DNA from: Spirochaetales bacterium
GTDB taxonomy: Bacteria; Spirochaetota; Spirochaetia; DTKZ01
DNA length: 12,924 nucleotides
NCBI GenBank assembly: GCA_031266855.1
Contig: JAISAF010000457.1
Span: 1-12,924 of the forward strand
Direction of reading: 5' to 3'
Made by a program: the position numbers and the translations under genes. Position 1 is the first letter of the stretch; each line of letters opens with the position of its first letter. The notes beneath the pieces are model-generated. The model searched no databases. It was given only the letters and a program-made list of their open reading frames with translations, and was not told where the DNA came from. Of the stretch, positions 1 through 4,925 are shown piece by piece.

Positions 1-57
1 GAACATTGTGCCGGTACGGAAGCTGAAAAGTGCTCCGCGCAAATGGAAGTATTTTAA
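1..57 (+). CDS. Possible 3' end of an upstream gene (partial)
   Basis: Frame 1 is open from the window edge for 18 codons and ends at a TAA (55-57), reading EHCAGTEAEKCSAQMEVF. This could be the C-terminal tail of a protein that starts to the left of the window. Frame 2 is also open, to a TGA at 89-91, so the frame is not certain. No family can be recognised from so short a tail. Reported only because the window begins abruptly. Confidence 0.2.
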   Translation, partial: EHCAGTEAEKCSAQMEVF

Positions 58-110
58 TAAATACAAATGCAACCTAAAACCTTCGTTTTGAGGCTTAAGT
101 TTATGATGTT

Positions 111-185
111 GTGCCAGGCACGTTTTTACGTTTCACGGAATAACGTAACATTTTAGAATGTACTATCTAAAAACGTACCTGGTAC
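111..185. repeat. Paired 11-bp palindromes forming a larger inverted repeat
   Basis: Two perfect odd palindromes, GTGCCAGGCAC (111-121) and GTACCTGGTAC (175-185), bracket the segment. They sit inside a larger inverted repeat: 114-128 and 168-182 are complementary at 14 of 15 positions (CCAGGCACGTTTTTA against TAAAAACGTACCTGG). A second inner pair, TTACGTT (126-132) and AACGTAA (142-148), is perfect, so a branched fold is possible. No coding potential is visible. It could be a small mobile palindromic unit or a regulator-binding region. It ends shortly before branched repeat copy A. Confidence 0.6.
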
Positions 186-213
186 TTTGTGATAAGCCGG
201 CTGCCATTCGCTG

Positions 214-325
214 GGGCGCGCGCCAGGGATCGAAGCGGAAAGCCCACAGGCCCGCCCGCCACGGGCGGGCCGAGGACTTGCAGCGGAGAGCCCGGTTTCC
301 GGCGCTCCGCGCCGGAAAGGCGCCC
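214..325 (+). repeat. Branched interspersed repeat, copy A
   Basis: Copy of a four-member family in this window. Outer stem: GGGCGC (214-219) pairs with GCGCCC (320-325). Hairpin 1: GGCCCGCCCG (249-258), loop CCA, CGGGCGGGCC (262-271), 10 perfect pairs. Hairpin 2: TTTCCGGCGC (296-305), loop TCC, GCGCCGGAAA (309-318), 10 perfect pairs. The joining segments contain AGGGATCGAAGCGGAAAGCC (225-244) and TTGCAGCGGAGAGCCCGG (278-295), which recur in the other copies. It lies upstream of folA and points in the same direction. From its end to the folA start (326-462) I see no clear promoter and no other gene. Confidence 0.8.
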
Positions 326-462
326 GAAGACAGGCGGATAAAAATTCCTGTGCGGTTCTCCCGGAGTTCCCGGGCGGCTCTATTGTTCATCGCGGGAAAT
401 TGTGATAGAAAGAAGGAAACGCGAAAAAATTATATGCGGGACGCGGCCCGCGGGGAGGCTTC

Positions 463-1149
463 ATGCTTACAAACCTTGCGAACAAGGAGACCGCTATTAT
501 TTACGCCCGTTCCTTGACCAGGAATATTATAGGAGTGCGTAACTCAATGCCCTGGCCCGCGCTGCCGGGCGAGCTGCGGTTTTTCCGGGAGAAGACGGAA
601 AACAGTGTGGTTATTATGGGGCGGCGTACTTTTGAATCCCTTGGCCAGAAGCCTTTGAAAAACCGGGTTAATGTGGTTGTTTCCCGCACGCTGCCCGCGA
701 AGATCACGCGGCTGAAAATGTACAGTAGCCGTGGTATTGTCTACTACCGCGTACACGAATACGACCAGGCGGAGTACAGCGTTCCTGTTTATATTTTTAC
801 CTCGGTCGGCGATGTTATGCGCTATATAATTTCCGTGAATGGAGACGGGGGACAGGAGGAGGCCGGTTTGGGGTATGCGGATTTTTCCGGTAAAAGCGTG
901 TTTTTTATCGGCGGGGTCGACATATTCAGGGACGGCTATCCCTACTGCGGCAGGGTTTACGAGACGCTTGTGGACAGGAAAATCGAGACCGAAAAGGACT
1001 TTGTGTCGTATAACGTCCACGACGAGGATGGCTTTGATCGGGATTTTGTTCCGCTGACTCAGGATAAGTATTATGACGAGTTTCAGGATGTGTCCTTCGA
1101 GGTCTGTTCCTATTTACATCGCAGCTGTGCACACCGCGACTGTTCGTAA
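463..1149 (+). CDS. folA: Dihydrofolate reductase
   Basis: Reduces dihydrofolate to tetrahydrofolate with NADPH in the cytoplasm, feeding one-carbon metabolism. The 228-residue product matches the family throughout its N-terminal half: the Met20-loop motif MPW (29-31), then PGEL with Glu37 at the catalytic acid position (Asp27 in E. coli, Glu in vertebrates), and the cofactor-binding GRRTFESLG (53-61). Arg68 fits the folate-carboxylate arginine, and IGGVDIF (149-155) is the conserved Gly-Gly segment. It is longer than the usual ~160-190 residues, with about 8 extra N-terminal residues, an insertion around 80-145 and a C-terminal extension. The ATG at 463 is preceded by GGGGAGG (452-458), a strong ribosome-binding site with a short 4-base spacer. 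No thymidylate synthase gene is adjacent. It converges on the lar operon. Confidence 0.9.
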   Translation: MLTNLANKETAIIYARSLTRNIIGVRNSMPWPALPGELRFFREKTENSVVIMGRRTFESLGQKPLKNRVNVVVSRTLPAKITRLKMYSSRGIVYYRVHEYDQAEYSVPVYIFTSVGDVMRYIISVNGDGGQEEAGLGYADFSGKSVFFIGGVDIFRDGYPYCGRVYETLVDRKIETEKDFVSYNVHDEDGFDRDFVPLTQDKYYDEFQDVSFEVCSYLHRSCAHRDCS

Positions 1150-1209
1150 ACGGGAGCTTTCCGGCGGCTTTACCAGGCTGATTACACGAAACACAAAGAA
1201 ATAGAAATA

Positions 1210-1332
1210 ACCACGAAGCCGGACAGGTCAAAAAAAAAGAAGCATTTTAGCCTTCCTTTTTTTGCTTCTTCGCCCTTGCCCGTTCTTCGCCCTTGCCCGT
1301 TCCTCGCCCTTGCCAGTTTTCGACTTCGCGGT
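1210..1332. repeat. Inverted-repeat element R1 with internal 17-bp tandem units
   Basis: Fills most of the gap between the convergent folA and larB genes. The left end ACCACGAAGCC (1210-1220) is an imperfect inverse of the right end CGACTTCGCGGT (1321-1332). The interior holds three tandem 17-base units (1269-1285, 1286-1302, 1303-1319); the first two are identical (TTCGCCCTTGCCCGTTC) and the third differs at a few bases. Related segments recur at 4706-4803 and 6663-6713, sharing TTTTTGCTTCTT, CCAGTCTTCGGC and CTTCGCGGTGA-type blocks. No open reading frame of substance. It looks like a small non-autonomous element or a structured intergenic spacer. Confidence 0.6.
1230..1263. terminator. Possible bidirectional terminator between folA and larB
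   Basis: A run of nine A (1230-1238) followed by GAAGC, a short loop, then CCTTCC and seven T (1257-1263). GAAG (1239-1242) can pair with CTTC (1252-1255), and the A and T runs extend the stem past one mismatch, giving a U-tailed hairpin on both strands. The position between convergent genes fits a shared terminator. The stem is AT-rich and weak, so this is a tentative call. Confidence 0.4.
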
Positions 1333-1340
1333 AAATTCCT

Positions 1341-2036
1341 TTATCGTTTTCCGGTTTTTCCGCAGGCGGCCTGGTTGATCAGGTTCGCCTGATACGCGGC
1401 GCCGAAGCCGTTGTCGATGTTGACAACCGAAACCCCCGGCGCGCAGCAGTTGAGCATTCCCAAAAGGGCGGCTATCCCTCCGAAGGCGGCGCCGTAGCCG
1501 ACGCTTGTCGGAAGGGCAATGACGGGAACGGATACCAGCCCGGCGATAACTCCCGCGAGGGCGCCTTCCATGCCGGCCGCGGCGATGACGACGTTTGCCC
1601 TGCGTATGTCCTCGATACGCTGAAAAAGGCGGTGAATCCCCGCGATCCCCACGTCCGTAATAAGCTCCGCCCTGCTGCCGAAAAACTCCGCGCAGCGCAG
1701 GGCTTCCTGTGCTACGGGAAGGTCGGAAGTACCGGCGGCGACAACCATTACCAGTCCCGTGCCCTGCGGATCAATGCTTCCTATGGTCAGGGTACGCGCG
1801 ATCCCGTCGTAGACCGCTTCGGGAAAGCTCCCGCGAACGCGTTCGGCCAGTTCCGCCGGGGCCCTGGTGCCCAGAACAGGAATAGCCTGTTCGCGCATAC
1901 GGGTGATAATGGCCTCACACTGCTCAATGGTTTTCCCCATGCAGTACACAACTTCAGGATAGCCGGTGCGTCCTGAACGCCCGCTGTCGATAAGGGCAAA
2001 GCCAAGATCGTTTTTTTCGTTTTGCCTGTCCGTCAT
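1341..2036 (-). CDS. larB: LarB, nicotinate adenine dinucleotide carboxylase/hydrolase of nickel-pincer cofactor synthesis
   Basis: First enzyme of nickel-pincer nucleotide synthesis. LarB carboxylates the pyridinium ring of nicotinic acid adenine dinucleotide and releases AMP, giving the dicarboxylated mononucleotide used by LarE. The 231-residue product shows the family signatures in order: YPEVVYCMGKT near the N-terminus, AAGTSDLPVAQEAL in the PurE-like domain, GIAGIHRL, AAAGMEGALAGVIAGLV, PTSVGYGAAFGGIAALLGML and VVNIDNGFGAAYQANLIN. The N-terminus is slightly short compared with the usual ~250 residues. The ATG at 2036 lies one base beyond the larC stop (2038-2040), so it is probably translated by coupling. 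The only upstream Shine-Dalgarno-like stretch is a weak GGACAG within the duplicated junction. It is the last gene of the operon, and 1150-1340 downstream holds element R1 and a possible terminator. Confidence 0.97.
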   Translation of the reverse strand: MTDRQNEKNDLGFALIDSGRSGRTGYPEVVYCMGKTIEQCEAIITRMREQAIPVLGTRAPAELAERVRGSFPEAVYDGIARTLTIGSIDPQGTGLVMVVAAGTSDLPVAQEALRCAEFFGSRAELITDVGIAGIHRLFQRIEDIRRANVVIAAAGMEGALAGVIAGLVSVPVIALPTSVGYGAAFGGIAALLGMLNCCAPGVSVVNIDNGFGAAYQANLINQAACGKTGKR

Positions 2037-2079
2037 TTTATCTGTCCGTCATCTGTTCGTCATTTTGTCTGTCCCTCAT
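2026..2079 (-). repeat. Tandem 27-bp duplication across the larC stop and larB start
   Basis: On the minus strand two adjacent 27-base units (2079-2053 and 2052-2026) match at 24 of 27 positions. Each begins ATGA(G/C)GGACAGA and contains AAAATGACG. The second unit holds the larC TAA and the larB ATG (2036). In the first unit the base equivalent to the stop is CAA (Gln), so LarC reads through it and gains a MRDRQNDEQMTDR tail that resembles the LarB start MTDRQNE. The pattern fits a local duplication that moved the larC stop by nine codons. Confidence 0.8.
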
Positions 2080-3501
2080 GCCCCCATGATGAGGAGTTTC
2101 CCTGCGGACTTCCCCGTGGGATTCTCCGCTGGTTTCTTCGCGGACTTTCCCGCCCTGGATGATAGCGGCGGCCTCTTCAAGCGAAACATCCTTTTCCCGC
2201 GCGATCCTGGAGAGGTCTTCGTATTCGATTTTCGAGCGCAGGGCTTTTCCATCCAGAAAAACGGTTTTCCGCCGCGCCTGACCGAAATCCCCGTTCAGGG
2301 TTTCCTCCTGCCGGGGCAGGCACAGGCGGCGCAGGGGGATTTCGCGGAATCCTATCGTGGAGGATTTACGGAACATAAGACGGCGCAGGCCGTTCAGCCT
2401 GGCAGGAGGACACAGCACACGCAGTATGATCCCCGGCCGGGATTTTTTCATCACGCAGGGGGAGTAGGACACGTCCAGCGCTCCCTCCGCGAAAAGTTCT
2501 TCCATAAGAAAACCCAGGGCTTCGCCGCTCATATCGTCGATGTTCGTTTCAATAAGAACAAGCTCCTGGCTTATCCAGGATGCCGCCGCCGCGGACTTTT
2601 CACTTTCCCCTCGCCAGGAAACGCGCAGTACATTCGGCCTGTCAAGTTTGCGCGTTCCGATACCATAGCCGGTTTTTATTTCCGTAAAGCTGGCCTGGCT
2701 GATAAACTCGTCCACCGTGGCAGCCAGTATAGCCGCGCCCGTGGGCGTCGTCATCTCCTTGGAAAAACCGCCCGTCCTTACCGGCAGCCCCGTACAAAGG
2801 ATAAGGGTGGCGGGCGCGGGCACAGGAAGCTCCCCGTGGGCGCAGTGGACAGTCCCCCCGCCAAGTTCAATTTCGCCGCAGGTAACGCGGCTAGGACGCA
2901 GTATATCCAGGCATACCGCGGCGCCTACAATATCAATGATTGAATCAAGAGCGCCGACTTCGTGAAAGGCTATATTGTCGACCGGGACACCGTGTACCTG
3001 GCTCTCCGCCAGCGCTATACGGGAAAAAATATCCAGGGCGCGTTTTTTCGCCCCTTCGCTGATCCCGGCGTTTTCAATCAGGCCGCGGATTTCCTTCCAT
3101 GAATTATGGGAATGCCCGTTCCCATGACTGTGAGTATGTTCATGAGTATGCCCGTGTTCATGCGGATGTTCGTGTCCGTGGCTGTGCGAATGCTCATGCT
3201 CATGCGGATCTTCGTGTGAATGCCCGTGGCTGTGCGGATGTTCATGCCCCTCAGTATCATGGACACGCGAATGCTCATGCTCCTCGCCGCCGGAGGAACC
3301 GCCATCCCCGGTCTCAACCAAAGCGCGGGTTCCCGTAATACCGCAGCGCTCATCCCGGACGAATTCAAGCCTCCAGCCCCCAATCCCAAGTGTCGCCAGC
3401 CCCGCGCGCAGCTCCTGCGGATCGACCCCCAAATCGACAAAAGCGCCCAGAACCATATCACCCGAAATCCCGGCGGCGCACTCAAAATGCAAAGTCTTCA
3501 T
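2038..3501 (-). CDS. larC: LarC, nickel-inserting protein (pyridinium-3,5-bisthiocarboxylate mononucleotide nickel chelatase)
   Basis: Last step of nickel-pincer nucleotide synthesis: CTP-dependent insertion of Ni into the bis-thiocarboxylated nucleotide. The 487-residue product starts with the typical FECAAGISGDMVLGAFVDLG. Later it has FHEVGALDSIIDIVGA (179-194), HGELPVPAPAT (222-232), EMTTPTGAAIL (249-259) and the second-domain motif ETNIDDMSGEALGFLMEEL (318-336). LarC1 and LarC2 regions are fused in one frame, unlike Lactobacillus plantarum where a frameshift joins them. Residues 75-132 form a histidine-rich block, presumably binding Ni. The last ~28 residues (about 460-487) are a low-complexity tail partly created by the junction duplication. 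The start ATG at 3501 overlaps the larE stop (ATGA), and CAGGAG lies 14 bases upstream. Confidence 0.97.
   Translation of the reverse strand: MKTLHFECAAGISGDMVLGAFVDLGVDPQELRAGLATLGIGGWRLEFVRDERCGITGTRALVETGDGGSSGGEEHEHSRVHDTEGHEHPHSHGHSHEDPHEHEHSHSHGHEHPHEHGHTHEHTHSHGNGHSHNSWKEIRGLIENAGISEGAKKRALDIFSRIALAESQVHGVPVDNIAFHEVGALDSIIDIVGAAVCLDILRPSRVTCGEIELGGGTVHCAHGELPVPAPATLILCTGLPVRTGGFSKEMTTPTGAAILAATVDEFISQASFTEIKTGYGIGTRKLDRPNVLRVSWRGESEKSAAAASWISQELVLIETNIDDMSGEALGFLMEELFAEGALDVSYSPCVMKKSRPGIILRVLCPPARLNGLRRLMFRKSSTIGFREIPLRRLCLPRQEETLNGDFGQARRKTVFLDGKALRSKIEYEDLSRIAREKDVSLEEAAAIIQGGKVREETSGESHGEVRRETPHHGGMRDRQNDEQMTDR
3106..3279 (-). repeat. Histidine-rich coding repeat inside larC
   Basis: Encodes LarC residues 75-132, in which I count 25 His, mostly alternating with Glu, Ser, Gly, Pro or Thr (H-x-H-x pattern). 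At DNA level it is a degenerate run of six-base CAT/CAC-containing units, a substrate for repeat-length change. Such blocks are known as metal-binding or storage segments in nickel proteins; here the role is inferred from the host protein. It interrupts the first LarC domain between the GTRALVETG strand and the SWKEIRGLIE helix. Confidence 0.85.
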
Positions 3502-4310
3502 ACCTTTGTCTTTATCTCCTGATTCATGCTGCCCATCCTGTACCCCTCCAGCTCCAGCGCGGCATACAGAAACCCAAACGACTTCAACCTGCGGGAAATC
3601 TCATCAAGGATTTCCGTATCAAAAAAAAGTTTCCGCTCATCAGGAGCAACCTCAATACGCGCGATATTCCCATGCGAACGCACGCGGAACTGGCGCAGCC
3701 CATAAGAGCGCAGCGCCTCTTCAGCCTTCTCGATACGATCAAGTTTTTCCCTGCTGATTGTCTCCCCATACGGAATACGCGAAGCCAGACAGGCAAAAGC
3801 CGGCTTATCCCACGTCAAAAGACCAAAACGCCGGGACAACTCACGAATCTCCGCCTTCGTCAAACCCGCCTCCCGCAAAGGACTCACGATACGCAACTCC
3901 TCAAGCGCCCTCAAACCCGGACGGTAATCACCCAAATCATCCATATTGGAACCATCCAGCACCGCCGCAATCCCGCGCTCCCCCGCCACCCTCAAAATAT
4001 TACCAAACTCTATCTTCTTGCAATGATAACAGCGATCCTTCGGATTTGCCGCGACCTGAGCATCGATCTCGCTCTCCTCAATAAGGACATGCTCGATCCC
4101 AACCGCCCGCGCCACCATATCCGCGCACTCAATCTCGCTCTTCGGAAGCATAGGCGACACCACAGTTATCGCCAGCGCCCGCGAACCAAGCGCCTTTTTC
4201 GCCGCGTAACAAAGAAACGAACTATCCACCCCCCCGGAAAACGCCACAGCCGCGCTCCCGCAGGCCGCTATACACGCCACAAGCCGATCATATTTTTCAT
4301 CGATTGTCAT
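3498..4310 (-). CDS. larE: LarE, ATP-dependent sulfur transferase of nickel-pincer cofactor synthesis
   Basis: Activates the nucleotide carboxylates by adenylylation and replaces an oxygen with sulfur, producing the dithiocarboxylate that LarC metallates. The 270-residue product has the PP-loop ATP-pyrophosphatase motif SGGVDSS (25-31), NPKDRCYHCKK (89-99), DGSNMDDLGDYRPGLRAL (119-136) and KPAFACLASRIPYGE (169-183). Cys174 is at the position of the sacrificial cysteine of L. plantarum LarE. The additional Cys94 and Cys97 (CxxC) place it with the three-cysteine LarE class, reported to hold an iron-sulfur cluster and so able to turn over. It is the first gene of the operon; the ATG at 4310 lies only 10 bases after a promoter -10. 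Its coding strand is strikingly G-rich (26 G to 9 C in 3841-3900). Confidence 0.96.
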   Translation of the reverse strand: MTIDEKYDRLVACIAACGSAAVAFSGGVDSSFLCYAAKKALGSRALAITVVSPMLPKSEIECADMVARAVGIEHVLIEESEIDAQVAANPKDRCYHCKKIEFGNILRVAGERGIAAVLDGSNMDDLGDYRPGLRALEELRIVSPLREAGLTKAEIRELSRRFGLLTWDKPAFACLASRIPYGETISREKLDRIEKAEEALRSYGLRQFRVRSHGNIARIEVAPDERKLFFDTEILDEISRRLKSFGFLYAALELEGYRMGSMNQEIKTKV

Positions 4311-4320
4311 ATATCAGTCC

Positions 4321-4350
4321 CTTATACCACTTTCACGCCCCCAATGTCCA
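4321..4350 (-). promoter_or_regulatory. Sigma70-type promoter of larECB with extended -10
   Basis: On the minus strand: -35 TGGACA (4350-4345, five of six consensus bases), an 18-base spacer, and -10 TATAAG (4326-4321, five of six), preceded by TGG so that it reads as an extended -10. Transcription should start about 7 bases further on, leaving a leader of only about 3-4 bases before the larE ATG at 4310. It lies between branched-repeat copy C and larE. Confidence 0.65.
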
Positions 4351-4400
4351 GAGAAAAACAGGAACCGCCCGGAATGAAATTTTGCCTACTCCCATTTTGG

Positions 4401-4507
4401 GCGCAATTTTTTGCCCGAAGACGGGCAAAAAAACCGGGCTTTCCGCTGCAAGTCCTCGGATTTGCCCATGCAAATCCTGCGGGCTTTCCGCTACAATCCC
4501 ATTGCGC
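4401..4507 (-). repeat. Branched interspersed repeat, copy C
   Basis: Minus-oriented copy, pointing at larE. Outer stem: GCGCAAT (4401-4407) pairs with ATTGCGC (4501-4507), 7 perfect pairs and a sequence different from copies A, B and D. One hairpin is 4407-4417 with 4422-4432 (TTTTTTGCCCG, 11 pairs); the other is 4458-4465 with 4470-4477 (GGATTTGC, 8 pairs). Read on the minus strand, the joints contain GGGATTGTAGCGGAAAGCCC and GAGGACTTGCAGCGGAAAGC, near-identical to copy A. The whole gap 4311-4922 holds only this, the lar promoter, the palindrome cluster, element R2 and the next promoter. Confidence 0.8.
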
Positions 4508-4531
4508 ATGGCAGCTCAAAACCAGGCAACG

Positions 4532-4637
4532 CACATAATTGCCTTTGGCAATTATGTGTTCATAACCCGACGGTCGCAATTTTGTTCTGACAAAATTGCG
4601 TGGTCTGCCACCAAGCACAGCGCGGAACGCGCTGTGC
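4532..4637. repeat. Cluster of three perfect hairpins
   Basis: Three successive perfect inverted repeats. (1) CACATAATTGCC (4532-4543), loop TTT, GGCAATTATGTG (4547-4558), 12 pairs. (2) CGCAATTTTGT (4575-4585), loop TCTG, ACAAAATTGCG (4590-4600), 11 pairs. (3) GCACAGCGC (4615-4623), loop GGAAC, GCGCTGTGC (4629-4637), 9 pairs. None is followed by a T run on either strand, so they are not obvious intrinsic terminators. They lie next to branched-repeat copy C on the side away from larE. No convincing gene overlaps them. Confidence 0.7.
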
Positions 4638-4700
4638 ACGTATTTATCACCAACCGGCTGCCGTCCCACGGGCTTTTCGTAGCTGATACAAAAATCAAAA

Positions 4701-4820
4701 TTTTTACCGCGAAGTCGAAAAAGTTAAATAAGTTTTTGTTCCTACAATTTTTGCTTCTTTGACTTCGCCAGTCTTCGGCCTTGCCAGTCTTTGACTTCGC
4801 GGTGATTTTTTTCTTCAAAT
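4701..4820. repeat. Inverted-repeat element R2
   Basis: Left arm TTTTTACCGCGAAGTC (4701-4716) and right arm GACTTCGCGGTGA (4793-4805): the 11-bp core ACCGCGAAGTC (4706-4716) is perfectly inverted at 4793-4803. The interior shares TTTTTGCTTCTT (4749-4760), CCAGTCTTCGGC (4768-4779) and CCAGTCTTTGACTTCGCGGT (4784-4803) with elements R1 and R3. No coding content. It sits upstream of the AT-rich gene pair and its promoter. Confidence 0.65.
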
Positions 4821-4887
4821 GCTGTATGCTGCTGGTAGAGAAATTTTGACGCTGGAAAATAACGCCGATGCCCCAGGGATCGGGCGC

Positions 4888-4916
4888 TTGACCTTTAGAT
4901 GGGAATAGCGTAGTAT
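4888..4916 (+). promoter_or_regulatory. Sigma70-type promoter of the AT-rich gene pair
   Basis: -35 TTGACC (4888-4893), an exact 17-base spacer and -10 TAGTAT (4911-4916). The predicted transcription start (about 4923) coincides with the GTG at 4923 and the ATG at 4926, so the message would be leaderless or carry about 3 leader bases. The same -10 hexamer, with the same 6-base distance to a start codon, is found before the carboxylase gene at 6938. Confidence 0.75.
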
Positions 4917-4925
4917 AGTAAGGTG

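Noticed and set aside
2..91. Frame 2 reading from the window edge to a TGA
   Set aside because: As plausible as the frame 1 tail, with an odd basic composition. Neither can be confirmed without upstream sequence, so only the frame 1 tail is listed, at low confidence.
214..325. Retron, diversity-generating retroelement or group II intron RNA
   Set aside because: No reverse transcriptase gene and no template/variable repeat pair is in the window; the element is short and repeated in several gaps.
158..517. Open reading frame of 119 codons on the + strand
   Set aside because: It is a translation through branched-repeat copy A and into the folA start in another frame; the product is Arg-rich and unlike a protein family.
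1966..2943. Long + strand open frame opposite larC
   Set aside because: It is the antisense shadow of a high-GC gene; larC on the other strand has clear family motifs throughout.
2038..3501. Programmed frameshift between LarC1 and LarC2
   Set aside because: Known in Lactobacillus plantarum, but here both halves are in one uninterrupted frame.
3390..4538. 382-codon + strand open frame opposite larE
   Set aside because: Antisense shadow, Arg/Pro/Thr-rich low-complexity product; larE motifs are unmistakable on the minus strand.
4532..4637. CRISPR array or tRNA-like cluster
   Set aside because: The three hairpins have different sequences and no constant repeat-spacer spacing, and no tRNA arms or anticodon layout can be drawn.
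4304..4818. Open frames on both strands across the larE upstream gap
   Set aside because: They run through the branched repeat, the hairpin cluster and element R2, have no family resemblance and contradict the promoter layout.
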